Positions 33,896 to 41,188 of a stretch of DNA of 64,000 nt are shown here, piece by piece. Positions within the stretch are counted from its first letter, which is position 1. Each line of letters starts with the position of its first letter. The DNA is from a virus, in IMG/VR virus record IMGVR_UViG_3300046477_000491, positions 1-64,000 of that record; one strand, 5' to 3'. Under the pieces are notes generated by a model. The model was given only the letters and a program-made list of their open reading frames with translations, was not told the origin of the DNA and searched no databases. The position numbers and the translations under genes are program-made.

Positions 33896-35041
33896 TTAAC
33901 GGCCGATCGTGTTGCGGCGCCGCAGCGGGTCTCCTCGCTGGGCATCCACGGGAACGATCTGCGTGGGTGGATCCACGTCCTCGGGAAGGTCCTCCAGCTT
34001 GGTCCAGTAGGGCTCGATCCACTTGGTGTCGGACTGGGTGCGCTCCCCGGCCTTACCGGGACCGAACCAGACCGTCTTGAAATGCCCGGCCCGGTGCTGG
34101 GGCCCGTACTCGATGCCAGAAGGGATGGAGATGTCGGAGCGAGGGGCGTGGTTGGCGCGCTTGCGGGCGTCGTGCAGCTTGGGACCGATGTACCAGCCGA
34201 CGCGGACCCAGAACGGCTCACGCTCCTTGCGCTGGCGGCCCTTTCCGGTCTTCCGCTTCCGCTGAGCCGTCAGCCACTCCGGGGGCTCCTCGACGTCCCG
34301 GTTGTCACAGCACAGGTAGGTGATCACCGAGAAGGTCTTTTCGAGCAGCGGCCGGAAGGACTTCATCGCCCGGCGCAGCTCCGCGTCGTCGACCACGGCG
34401 CCCTGCCACTGCTCCACGTGCTTGATCGCGTCCTGGGCCGAGAACTTCTCCATGCTGGTGGGCAGCGGCATGAAGTCCCGTGCTCCGCCAGCGATGATCT
34501 CGCCAGTGTCCTCGTCGACCACGTCGTAGAGGTACAGGACGCCAAGGCCCTCGCGCTGCGGGTCGTTGGTGTTGCACAGGGCCCGCCCCACCCATCCGAA
34601 GATCATGAAGGCGCGGACCCAGCCGCCTTCCTTGGTGCCCCGGCCCGGTCCGGCTGGCCAGGGGTCCGGCAGGACCACCATCGGGTTGATGTGCGGGAGC
34701 TGGTCGAAGATGCGACCGGGAACCGTGCCCATCCGGGAGCGGGCCAGCGCGTCGGACAGCTCTTCGTGGAGGTCGTAGACGACGCGGCCGTTGCGCTTCC
34801 ACAGCTCGCACACGCCGATCTCACCCATGAGGTCGCCGACCTGCTCCAGTGTCTGCTTGCTGAACTGGGTCTGGTCGTGAATGTCCCAGTGGAGGGGGAT
34901 TCCCCGGATCAGCCCGTCCAGCCGCCTGGCGATCTTGGGTTCGGCCCGCAGCTCCGTGCTGGCCTCCGTGAGCATGGCGATGTGCTTCATCGCGCGCTCG
35001 TGCGCCTCGCTACCCCTGCGGGTCCTGTCCTGGTGTGCCAT
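33896..35041 (-). CDS. AcrVA2-like protein
   Basis: 381 residues from the ATG with GGGAGGG 4 bases upstream. Order of features matches my recollection of AcrVA2 (Cas12a inhibitor from Moraxella): a segment IFDQLPHINPMVVLP (near residue 110), a beta-rich middle, the helix LLEKTFSVITYLCCDNRDVE (about 240-260), then PFWVRVGWYIGPKLHDARKR and the C-terminal block RAGHFKTVWFGPGKAGERTQ followed by KWIEPYWTK. AcrVA2 lowers Cas12a by acting on its translation; homologs occur on many mobile elements. It stands alone, with its own promoter and terminator, like a moron. The match is by eye and the target in this host is unknown. Confidence 0.72.
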   Translation of the reverse strand: MAHQDRTRRGSEAHERAMKHIAMLTEASTELRAEPKIARRLDGLIRGIPLHWDIHDQTQFSKQTLEQVGDLMGEIGVCELWKRNGRVVYDLHEELSDALARSRMGTVPGRIFDQLPHINPMVVLPDPWPAGPGRGTKEGGWVRAFMIFGWVGRALCNTNDPQREGLGVLYLYDVVDEDTGEIIAGGARDFMPLPTSMEKFSAQDAIKHVEQWQGAVVDDAELRRAMKSFRPLLEKTFSVITYLCCDNRDVEEPPEWLTAQRKRKTGKGRQRKEREPFWVRVGWYIGPKLHDARKRANHAPRSDISIPSGIEYGPQHRAGHFKTVWFGPGKAGERTQSDTKWIEPYWTKLEDLPEDVDPPTQIVPVDAQRGDPLRRRNTIGR

Positions 35042-35076
35042 CGGTCCCTCCCTGACGTGCAAATTCTACGGGCAGG

Positions 35077-35105
35077 AACTTACTCCGGACGTTACGTGTT
35101 GTCAA
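35077..35105 (-). promoter_or_regulatory. Leftward promoter of the AcrVA2-like gene
   Basis: Read leftward: TTGACA, 17-base spacer, TAAGTT, then about 36 bases to the ATG. An A/T-rich stretch (TTAATTAAAAAG) lies upstream of the -35 box. Confidence 0.65.
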
Positions 35106-35143
35106 GCAGTCTTTTTAATTAACTTGACGCCATCGGGCAATAC

Positions 35144-35190
35144 GAAGCCCCGGCCACTGCCTCGGGGGAGGAGCAGTGAGCCGGGGCTTC
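35144..35190 (-). terminator. Strong terminator after the DUF7848-like gene
   Basis: GAAGCCCCGGC (35144-35154) pairs with GCCGGGGCTTC (35180-35190); the loop contains a second CACTGC/GCAGTG pairing. Confidence 0.85.
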
Positions 35191-35240
35191 CATCCGACCG
35201 CCGAGGGGATGATCCACAGCGGCCGGGGGGACCTGCCCTG

Positions 35241-35501
35241 TCAGGGGACCGACAGGGCAGGGGCTTCAGGCGGGCCGTCGTCGTGCCGCACGACTCGGTG
35301 GTAGTTCGTCGTGGTCTGCCGGTAGCCGAAGTGCGCGGTGCGGCCCGCGTGCTTGAGCGCCCACTCCTGGCACTGCTCGTACGGCAGGCACCCGGAGGTC
35401 TCATCGCAGGAGGTGCACGCCATCTCCTCCATGTCCTTCTCGGCGGCGGGCTCCGGGCCGATGGAGTGGTTCACGAAGCGGTACAGGGACTTCGTCGTCA
35501 C
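35241..35501 (-). CDS. Streptomyces-type small Cys-containing protein (DUF7848-like)
   Basis: 86 residues from a GTG overlapping the upstream stop (GTGA). The pattern YRFVNHSIG...MACTSCDETSGCL...CQEWALKHAGRTAHFGYRQ has a CxxC pair and a conserved H-x-G-R-T-x-H-F/G stretch, which is like a family often encoded beside XRE/DUF397 pairs in Streptomyces chromosomes. A regulatory partner role is likely but unproven. Last gene of a three-gene leftward operon divergent from the XRE regulator. Confidence 0.6.
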   Translation of the reverse strand: MTTKSLYRFVNHSIGPEPAAEKDMEEMACTSCDETSGCLPYEQCQEWALKHAGRTAHFGYRQTTTNYHRVVRHDDGPPEAPALSVP

Positions 35502-35725
35502 AACTCCCCCCGGCTGCGGGCGTTGGCCAGCGCGACCCCGGCACTCAGCAGCTCGGACGCGGTGGGCTGGCGCAGGTCGGCCTTCGACGTCCACCACTCC
35601 GTCCCGCCGGTCCGCTTACGCATGGCGCACCGCTCGGGGCCGACCTCCATGACCTCGGCCACCAGGTTCTTGGTTGCGTCGTAGGCCAGGGAGTGCGGTT
35701 CGGGCTCGTACCACTGCTCAGGCAT
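35498..35725 (-). CDS. Small Streptomyces-type protein of the regulator cassette
   Basis: 75 residues (MPEQWYEPEPHSLAYDATKN...). The order VAEVMEVG, then RKRTGGTEWWTSKADLRQPT, matches small proteins that accompany DUF397 genes in Streptomyces (a short beta barrel with G-G-x-E-W). Overlaps neighbours on both sides. Function unknown, probably a component of the same regulatory set. Confidence 0.6.
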   Translation of the reverse strand: MPEQWYEPEPHSLAYDATKNLVAEVMEVGPERCAMRKRTGGTEWWTSKADLRQPTASELLSAGVALANARSRGEL

Positions 35726-35993
35726 GGCTGCTTGCCTCCTCGGTTGCCGCGACCTTCTCCCGCAGCTCGACCAGCTCGACGAGGAGGGCCGCCAGGTCCT
35801 GGGCGACGTCGGGGCGGCACCGGCCGAGTTCGACGAGCGGGCTGGACATCGCGCTGTACTCCCGGTCGAGGGAGGGGAACGTGACACCCACCGCCGCCAG
35901 CGCGGCCTTGAGGGACTGGACCGCGTCGGTCGTCTCCTTGGTGGACCACGTGGTGGGGGGTTGCCCCTGCCTCTTCGCTCTCGTCCCCGCCAT
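35718..35993 (-). CDS. Helical protein of the regulator cassette
   Basis: 91 residues from the ATG with GGAG 6 bases upstream; a longer ATG reading lacks an SD. Contains TTDAVQSLKAALAAVGVTFP and QDLAALLVELVELREKVAAT, two helices that could form a coiled coil, of a kind common in Streptomyces genes next to XRE regulators. First gene of the operon divergent from the XRE regulator. Confidence 0.6.
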   Translation of the reverse strand: MAGTRAKRQGQPPTTWSTKETTDAVQSLKAALAAVGVTFPSLDREYSAMSSPLVELGRCRPDVAQDLAALLVELVELREKVAATEEASSHA

Positions 35994-36102
35994 CTGCGTC
36001 TCCTTCGCCGAGCCCAACGAACGTGCATCGAACAGCAGTTGGAAGAGTGAGTGACGACGCCACCACCCTCCGCGAGTAGCATCCTCCCCATCCGTCTGTC
36101 AT

Positions 36103-36128
36103 GCAAGTGCATGAGCTGAGCAAGTGCA
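36103..36128. promoter_or_regulatory. Direct repeat GCAAGTGCA, probable regulator operator
   Basis: GCAAGTGCA occurs at 36103-36111 and 36120-36128, 17 bases apart, in the divergent region between the small-protein operon and the XRE regulator. Such spacing (about 1.6 turns) and location fit autoregulation by the XRE protein. Confidence 0.55.
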
Positions 36129-36204
36129 CGTAAGGATGAAGGCTGTTCCGTGCTAAGAGGGGGTGGCAGACTGTGAGGCAGTACCCGCAACCAGGGAGGT
36201 CCCG

Positions 36205-37071
36205 TTGGCAGCCAATCCGACCGTGCTGAAGCGACGGCTCGGTAGAGAGCTGCGCAACTTGCGCCAGACCAAGAACCTGACGGCCGCGCAGGTCGCCAAG
36301 TCGCTCAACTGGTCCGAGTCCAAGGTCAGCAGGATCGAGGGCGGTAAGTCGCCGCTCTCAGACAAGGATGCCAGAGCGCTACTGGGCCTGTACGGAGTTG
36401 ATAAGTCTGAGGAGATCCAGCAGTTCGTCGGACTCGTCCGCCGAAGCCGCCAGGAGGGGTGGTGGCACAGCTACGGCGACGCGCTCCCGGACTGGTTCAA
36501 GGCGTTCGTGGGCTTCGAGGCCGATGCGTCCGAGATCCGGATCTACCAGAACGAGCTGATCCCGGGACTTCTCCAGACCAAGGCGTACGCCTTCGAGGTC
36601 ATCCGCGCGATGAACCCGGAGGAGACGACCGAGCAGGTGGAGAACCGGGCGTCTCTCCGCTTCGAGCGGCAGGAGATCCTGGGCCGCAAGGAGCCTGCCC
36701 CGCCGAGGATTTGGACGATCCTCAACGAATCAGCCCTGCGTCGTTCCGTCGGGTCTGGAATGGTGATGGCCGAACAGCTCAATCACGTGGCCAACCTGGT
36801 CGACGAGCACCCGGGTGTCACTGTTCAGATTCTCCCGTTCGACGCCGGGGCCCACGCAAGCATGGGGTACAACTTTTCGATCTTGTCGTTCAGCGACGTT
36901 CCAGGCAGCATCGCCTACACCGAGGCGCTGACGTCCGCGACGTACATCGACAAGGAGTTGGACCTCGGCCGCCATGACCAGATCTTCCAGCGGCTCATGG
37001 CGGCATCCGTAAGGCCAGAGAAATCCGTTTCCTGGCTCAGAGAAACAGCAAGGGACTACGACCGTGCATAA
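36205..37071 (+). CDS. XRE-family regulator with DUF5753 (WhiJ-like)
   Basis: 289 residues from a TTG with GGGAGG 5 bases upstream; the longer GTG reading lacks the typical start. Residues about 5-65 form a helix-turn-helix (TAAQVAKSLNWSESKVSRIE), and about 90-275 a DUF5753 ligand/partner domain (EIRIYQNELIPGLLQTKAYA, MAEQLNHVANLVDEHPGVTV, VQILPFDAGAHASMGYNFSI). This is the large Streptomyces regulator class that works with a DUF397 protein, which is encoded next door with an 8-base overlap. It may act as a phage immunity regulator or alter host development; both are inference. Confidence 0.9.
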   Translation: MAANPTVLKRRLGRELRNLRQTKNLTAAQVAKSLNWSESKVSRIEGGKSPLSDKDARALLGLYGVDKSEEIQQFVGLVRRSRQEGWWHSYGDALPDWFKAFVGFEADASEIRIYQNELIPGLLQTKAYAFEVIRAMNPEETTEQVENRASLRFERQEILGRKEPAPPRIWTILNESALRRSVGSGMVMAEQLNHVANLVDEHPGVTVQILPFDAGAHASMGYNFSILSFSDVPGSIAYTEALTSATYIDKELDLGRHDQIFQRLMAASVRPEKSVSWLRETARDYDRA

Positions 37072-37264
37072 CGACCAGCCGCTGATCTTCGTCAAGAGCA
37101 GCTACAGCAACGGACAGGGCGACTGCGTCGAGGTCGCCAAGACGGCCGACGGCGGCCGTGCCGTCCGCGACTCCAAGAACCCCATGGGCGGTACCCACTT
37201 CCACACACCGGCCGGGTGGGCCGCGTTCCTCGACGGCGTGAAGGCCGGGGACTTCGACGCCTGA
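37064..37264 (+). CDS. DUF397 protein
   Basis: 66 residues with the standard order FVKSSYSNGQGDCVEVAKTA, VRDSKNPMGG, then FHTPAGWAAFLDGVKAGDF. DUF397 proteins are small partners of XRE/DUF5753 regulators in Streptomyces. It overlaps the regulator by 8 bases, so the two are co-translated. Confidence 0.93.
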   Translation: MHNDQPLIFVKSSYSNGQGDCVEVAKTADGGRAVRDSKNPMGGTHFHTPAGWAAFLDGVKAGDFDA

Positions 37265-37271
37265 TACGACA

Positions 37272-37312
37272 GAAGCCCCCGTCTCCCACCGGAATGGGTA
37301 GACGGGGGCTTC
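37272..37312. terminator. Bidirectional terminator after DUF397
   Basis: GAAGCCCCCGTCT (37272-37284) and AGACGGGGGCTTC (37300-37312) form a 13-bp stem between the plus-strand regulator pair and the minus-strand MazG-like gene. Confidence 0.88.
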
Positions 37313-37320
37313 CGCATGTC

Positions 37321-37824
37321 CTACACCCACTCTCCAGTGAGTGCACCGTGGACGTCGGCCTCGCGGTAGGTGTCGGGCTTGAGGATCTTGCCGTCCTCGC
37401 GGCGGATCACCTGGCCGTTGGGGCCGACCTTGCTCATGTTCGAGCGGTGGACCTCGGCGAAGATCGCTTCGAGCGGGATCTCCAGGAGGTCGGCAGTGCC
37501 GTAGACGACGTACAGGACGTCGGCCAACTCCTTGGCCAGGGCCTCGTACCAGTGCGGGGCCTCGACGACGTGCTTCCGGCTGAGGAGCATGTCCTGGTTG
37601 GCCTCGAAGTGGTCGTCCATGATCTGGGCCTTGCGGTAGTTCAGAAGGGCCTCCAGGGCCTCCTGGACCTCCTCGGCGATGAGGGTGGACCGCAGGGCGA
37701 TCAGGTCGTCCCGTCCGGCGTCCTCGCGCTCGATGAACCGCTTCTCCCCCACTGCCTGGTGCCACTGTCTCAACGACGCCATCGGCCGGTGGGGGCGGGT
37801 ATTAAGCCAGGTCTTCGCTGTCAC
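37321..37824 (-). CDS. MazG-like nucleotide pyrophosphohydrolase
   Basis: 167 residues. Metal-binding signature EEVQEALEALL (about 51-61) and KELADVLYVVYGTA (about 97-110) match the all-alpha NTP pyrophosphohydrolase superfamily (MazG/PRA-PH), and the end NMSKVGPNGQVIRREDGKIL is frequent in phage versions. It would cleave NTPs or alarmone-linked nucleotides, sanitising or redirecting pools. CTTAATACC occurs at codons 7-9. Head of a downstream group? No: it is the last gene before the terminator in its operon. Confidence 0.87.
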   Translation of the reverse strand: MTAKTWLNTRPHRPMASLRQWHQAVGEKRFIEREDAGRDDLIALRSTLIAEEVQEALEALLNYRKAQIMDDHFEANQDMLLSRKHVVEAPHWYEALAKELADVLYVVYGTADLLEIPLEAIFAEVHRSNMSKVGPNGQVIRREDGKILKPDTYREADVHGALTGEWV

Positions 37825-37857
37825 TGTCTGGTGCTCCTCGCGTATGGGGTGGGGTGG

Positions 37858-38352
37858 TCAGAGAACGTCGGCGATGTCGCCCGGGTCGACCGCCAGCGGG
37901 AGGCGGCCGTCGTCGAAGAGATGGATGCCGTTGCGGCTGTAGGCGAGGTCGCACAACTGGGCGCACTGGAGCCGGTCCTGGCGTGCGATGCGCTGCGCGA
38001 TCCGGTCCGACCAGAAGCCGAAGAACCGGAGCCCGAGCGCGAGGTCGTCGAGCCAGCCGTAGCCGATGCCCTTGCCGCCGTTGGCCTGGGCGAAGCCGAG
38101 GGCGGTCTCCCAGATCTTCTCCCGGGTCTCGTCTGGGATGACGGTGTGGGTGTTGTACTTCGCCTTCGGGTACATCGAGATGTGGCCGATGCGGGCGCCG
38201 CCGGGCTGGGCCTCGACGAGGAGTCCGGCCGGGCCGACGATGAAGGCGTGGTTGTAGCGGGAGAACGTCAGCAGCCGGATGCCCCAGCCGATGATCCCTC
38301 CGGTCGCGGTGACGCCGATCGAGCCGACCGGGGGCGGGGTGCCGTCAGCCAC
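37858..38352 (-). CDS. Permuted papain-like amidase (YiiX/NlpC-like)
   Basis: 164 residues. The His motif comes first (FSRYNHAFIVGPAGLLVEAQ, about 31-50) and the Cys motif later (LQCAQLCDLAY, about 128-138), the permuted order of the YaeF/YiiX C92 class rather than classical NlpC/P60. Such enzymes cut amide bonds in peptides or lipids. No signal peptide, so it acts in the cytoplasm or in the virion. Stop at 37858 and start overlaps the 64-residue gene end. Confidence 0.72.
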   Translation of the reverse strand: MADGTPPPVGSIGVTATGGIIGWGIRLLTFSRYNHAFIVGPAGLLVEAQPGGARIGHISMYPKAKYNTHTVIPDETREKIWETALGFAQANGGKGIGYGWLDDLALGLRFFGFWSDRIAQRIARQDRLQCAQLCDLAYSRNGIHLFDDGRLPLAVDPGDIADVL

Positions 38353-38539
38353 TGTCTTCCTCCAGGGTGTACTTGCCGATGAAGTCGATCTGGAACAGGT
38401 GCGGTGCCCGCTCGGCCTTCTCCCGCCAGTCCGTGACGTGGAACTGGCGGGAGTAGAAGAACGTCTTGGGCTTCCAGCCCGATGGGACCTTCAGCAGGAC
38501 CCGCACCTTCCAGACCGCGTTGTCGCGGGCTGTCTTCAC
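38345..38539 (-). CDS. Small basic protein of unknown function
   Basis: 64 residues (MKTARDNAVWKVRVLLKVPS...). Contains KTFFYSRQFHVTDWREKAER, strand-strand-helix style. Overlaps both neighbours by 4-8 bases, so it is coupled between the 109-residue gene and the amidase. No family recognised. Confidence 0.6.
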   Translation of the reverse strand: MKTARDNAVWKVRVLLKVPSGWKPKTFFYSRQFHVTDWREKAERAPHLFQIDFIGKYTLEEDSG

Positions 38540-38865
38540 TCAGCGCCCCCGGAGGGGGAGGTATTAAGCAGGCTGAGGATGGTCGCGGTCTCGGTGGGGA
38601 CCTGCATGAACGGTTCGGCCAACTGCACGGCGACCTGGGTGAAGGCGTCGCCGATCTGCTCGTAGATGCCGCCCATGCCCTCCAACTTCTCGGAGAACTC
38701 CAGCAGGGAGCCGACGACGTCCTTGATGGACACGTACGTCTCGCCGTCGTCCTCGCCGACGATGTAGTGGTAGGCGGCCTCGTGGTCGGAGGCGATCTCG
38801 GTGACGATGCTCAACGGGTTCTCCAGGGTCGTGGTGGCGGTCTCAGAGCCAGATGCGGTGTTCAC
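38536..38865 (-). CDS. Acidic hypothetical protein
   Basis: 109 residues from a GTG inside the end of the metallophosphoesterase gene, with AGGGA 10 bases upstream; longer readings lie wholly inside that gene. Helical (DHEAAYHYIVGEDDGETYVS, IKDVVGSLLEFSEKLEGMGG). The C-terminus contains CTTAATACC as Leu-Asn-Thr at about codons 100-102. No family recognised. Confidence 0.6.
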   Translation of the reverse strand: MNTASGSETATTTLENPLSIVTEIASDHEAAYHYIVGEDDGETYVSIKDVVGSLLEFSEKLEGMGGIYEQIGDAFTQVAVQLAEPFMQVPTETATILSLLNTSPSGGAE

Positions 38866-40084
38866 TGGTGACGCGTCCCTTCTCGGGGTGGACGAAATGG
38901 AGTCGCTGGGAGGGGTCTCCCGTGGCCGCGACGAACTCGTGGGCGTACACATTGTCCGATTCGGGGCTTCCGGTCATGTAGACGGAGCCGCCGTTGGCCA
39001 ACTGCAACTGCATCGACTGGTGGTAGTGGCCGATGTACAGGTCCCGGAACGTCGGGAGGACGCCGGAGGCCCACTGGTTGGCCTTGCGCAGGATGCCGTA
39101 GGCGGGGATGTTGCCGCCGAAGGACTTGATCTCGTCGCCGTGGATGGCCATCGCCTTGTAGTTGCCGATGGAGAAGTTCTGGTACCAGTCCCCGGAGGTC
39201 TGGAACTTCGTCAGCCGTCCCTCGTGGGCCAGGCGCTCGCGGACGATGTTGTAGACCATGCGGTCGACGTTGTCGGACGCCTTGATGCCGTCGGACTTCT
39301 TGCCCAGGCGGCCGTGGTTGCCGTACTCGGCGACGACCTCGACCTCGTCGTAGACCTGGAGGGCCTTCTTGATCGTCCACATCATCAGGTCGGAGACGTC
39401 GAACATCTGCTCGTAGAGCGTGCCGTCCAACTCCCAGACCTGGCCGGGGAAGATCGAGACGCCTTCGACCATGTCCCCGGTGAAGAGGAGGACAGCCTTG
39501 CGCACGGGGTGGTCGGCGCGCTGGATCTCGGTGATCTCGGTGGCCTTCTCGACGTAGCGCATCACCCGGGTCCGCATGATGGTGCGGTCGTAGGTGATCG
39601 TCTTCTTGCCGCCCTGCCAGTCGGTGAGGTGCCACAGGGCGACCTCGGCGGCCTTGGTGCGCTTGTCGGCCTTCGGCGGGGTGACCGGGGTCGCTCCGAC
39701 GAACTGGGCGGCGTCCCGGGCGGCCTTGTAGACGGCCTCGATGTACTCGTCGCCGCGCGTCTTGGCCTTGGTGAACTGCTGGAACAGGCGGCGGTTGTCG
39801 GAGGTCAGGGACTCGATGCGCTCCCTCAGCACCTCCTCGTTCTCGGCCACTGCCTCGGCCGTGCCCTCCTCGGGCAGGGTATTAAGACGCTTCGGTTCCT
39901 TGCCCGGCTCGACGAGGATGGCGCGCTTGTAGCCGTTGGCCTTGCGCCAGCGCCGGACGGCCGTCTCAGACGTCTCGATGCCGTTGAAGACGAGGTCCGC
40001 AGCGGCGGCCTCGTGTCCGACGGTGGGGTCCATCAGGATCTCGCGGACCCACTCGACGTCAGTGGAATCGGTAAGGGCGCTCAA
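38843..40084 (-). CDS. Metallophosphoesterase with N-terminal helix-turn-helix
   Basis: 413 residues from a TTG with GAGAGGAACCACC upstream. Residues about 1-60 resemble a helix-turn-helix (GIETSETAVRRWRKANGYKR). The catalytic domain has WHLTDWQGG, LLFTGDMVEG, EYGNHGR, AIHGDE and YIGHYHQ, the ordered metal-ligand motifs of calcineurin-like phosphoesterases (SbcD/Mre11 style). It may process DNA ends or nucleotides in replication. It has a strong promoter (40143-40170) and one CTTAATACC copy at codons 67-69. Confidence 0.88.
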   Translation of the reverse strand: MSALTDSTDVEWVREILMDPTVGHEAAAADLVFNGIETSETAVRRWRKANGYKRAILVEPGKEPKRLNTLPEEGTAEAVAENEEVLRERIESLTSDNRRLFQQFTKAKTRGDEYIEAVYKAARDAAQFVGATPVTPPKADKRTKAAEVALWHLTDWQGGKKTITYDRTIMRTRVMRYVEKATEITEIQRADHPVRKAVLLFTGDMVEGVSIFPGQVWELDGTLYEQMFDVSDLMMWTIKKALQVYDEVEVVAEYGNHGRLGKKSDGIKASDNVDRMVYNIVRERLAHEGRLTKFQTSGDWYQNFSIGNYKAMAIHGDEIKSFGGNIPAYGILRKANQWASGVLPTFRDLYIGHYHQSMQLQLANGGSVYMTGSPESDNVYAHEFVAATGDPSQRLHFVHPEKGRVTSEHRIWL

Positions 40085-40142
40085 GGTGGTTCCTCTCGCA
40101 GAGGGTTGGTGGTGCCGGACCTCCCGGCCCGACAGGGATTAC

Positions 40143-40170
40143 GTTATAGCGATTACGGCTTCCATGTCAA
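40143..40170 (-). promoter_or_regulatory. Strong leftward promoter with AAGCCGTAAT in the spacer
   Basis: Read leftward: TTGACA, a 16-base spacer containing GGAAGCCGTAATC, then TATAAC. The best consensus promoter of the AAGCCGTAAT class; it serves the metallophosphoesterase operon. Confidence 0.75.
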
Positions 40171-40173
40171 CAC

Positions 40174-40188
40174 TCACTCCTGGAGTGA
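40174..40188. promoter_or_regulatory. Palindrome TCACTCC-T-GGAGTGA
   Basis: A perfect 7+1+7 palindrome between the divergent promoters, immediately upstream of the leftward -35 box. Operator-like. Confidence 0.5.
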
Positions 40189-40252
40189 ACCGTCCTCACT
40201 CTGGGGTCAACCGGCCCACTCGGACCTGTGACCTGCGCAGACTATCCTGATA

Positions 40253-40269
40253 ACTGGTTCAGAACCAGT
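40253..40269. promoter_or_regulatory. Palindrome ACTGGTTC-A-GAACCAGT before the 141-residue gene
   Basis: A perfect 8+1+8 inverted repeat, 18 bases before the ATG at 40288 and near a possible -10 box (TAACTG). Good candidate for a repressor site or mRNA leader hairpin. Confidence 0.6.
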
Positions 40270-40287
40270 AATGAGGAGACCTCTTTA

Positions 40288-40713
40288 ATGAGCGGTATCG
40301 GTGGCAGCACCTTCATCCTGACCAACAACGACCTGTCCGTGGCCCAGCCGGTCCCGTTCGGCGCCGAACTGGTCGCTATCTACGCGAACCTGGGCACGCT
40401 GGGCTCGACGCAGTCCACGTTCCAGGTCAACAAGAACGGCTCCGCCGTATCCGGGGCGGTCGCCGCCGTCGCGGCCAGCGCGACCAAGGGCAACAAGGTC
40501 ATCAGCAACCCGTACATCGGCGTGAACGCGGGCAACCAGGCGGGCTGGACCGACCAGCAGGCCGCGACCGTCCCGTTCACCGCGAGCCAGGGTGGCGTGA
40601 ACAACGTCTCCGCGCTGGCGACCTTCGCGGCCGGTGACACGGTCTCGCTGACCAACACCCTCGGCACCTCGGCTGCCAACCCGGGCGTGGTGCTGGTCTT
40701 CAAGACCCTGTAA
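40288..40713 (+). CDS. Ser/Thr/Ala-rich beta protein, possibly secreted or virion decoration
   Basis: 141 residues from the ATG with AGGAG 9 bases upstream. The sequence (FILTNNDLSVAQPVPFGAEL, TQSTFQVNKNGSAVSGAVAA, ATFAAGDTVSLTNTLGTSAA) is low in charge and rich in beta strands, with an end like GVVLVFKTL. It looks like a small capsid-decoration or Ig-like protein. Its own promoter, operator and terminator on the plus strand set it apart from the virion operon, so it may be expressed at another time, for example in the lysogen. Confidence 0.65.
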   Translation: MSGIGGSTFILTNNDLSVAQPVPFGAELVAIYANLGTLGSTQSTFQVNKNGSAVSGAVAAVAASATKGNKVISNPYIGVNAGNQAGWTDQQAATVPFTASQGGVNNVSALATFAAGDTVSLTNTLGTSAANPGVVLVFKTL

Positions 40714-40724
40714 GACCCCCAACC

Positions 40725-40768
40725 ACGAACCCCCGGGCCACTGTTCAGACGGAGGTCCGGGGGTTCGT
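40725..40768 (+). terminator. Terminator after the 141-residue gene
   Basis: ACGAACCCCCGG (40725-40736) and CCGGGGGTTCGT (40757-40768) form a 12-bp stem, followed by TGTATCC. Confidence 0.85.
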
Positions 40769-40789
40769 TGTATCCAAGGAAGGAAGCCC

Positions 40790-41068
40790 ATGTTCTGGTA
40801 CTGCGATGACTGCAACGGCTGGGGCGTGTCCGGGACGGAGGTCGACATGGCGGTCGACAAGCAGCGGCACCTGGACGCCCACCAGGCCCCCGACACTCCC
40901 CCACCGTCCGAGGAAGAGCCGGATGAGGTCACTGTCTGGACTCTGAAGAACGCGGCGTGGGGTATAACGGCCGTCCTCGGGCTACTGTCCGCCCACTACA
41001 CGTCCCTGTTGGGGGTATCTGCGGTTGCGGCCCTGCTCACGTTCGTGGTGACCGGCATCGGAGAATGA
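40790..41068 (+). CDS. Small membrane protein with Cys pair, holin candidate
   Basis: 92 residues with GGAAGG before the ATG. The N-terminus has CDDCNGW; the C-terminal half has two transmembrane segments (LKNAAWGITAVLGLLSAHYT and LLGVSAVAALLTFVVTGIGE). Two-span small membrane proteins near an endolysin gene are often holins; the endolysin is 290 bases away on the other strand beyond two tRNAs. Cys pair at the start is unusual for a holin. Confidence 0.55.
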   Translation: MFWYCDDCNGWGVSGTEVDMAVDKQRHLDAHQAPDTPPPSEEEPDEVTVWTLKNAAWGITAVLGLLSAHYTSLLGVSAVAALLTFVVTGIGE

Positions 41069-41110
41069 CCGAGCCCCGGCAACCTGATGGGTTACCGGGG
41101 CTTACGGGGG

Positions 41111-41183
41111 CTCCCCCACCTGGACTCGAACCAGGAACCCTGCGATTAACAGTCGCATGCTCTGCCAATTGAGCTATGGAGGA
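41111..41183 (-). tRNA. tRNA-Asn (GTT)
   Basis: Cloverleaf: acceptor TCCTCCA/TGGGGGA, D-stem GCTC/GAGC, anticodon arm TGCGA-CTGTTAA-TCGCA (anticodon GTT), T-arm CCTGG-TTCGAGT-CCAGG. No encoded CCA. AAC/AAT codons are served. Confidence 0.93.
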
Positions 41184-41188
41184 TTGCG

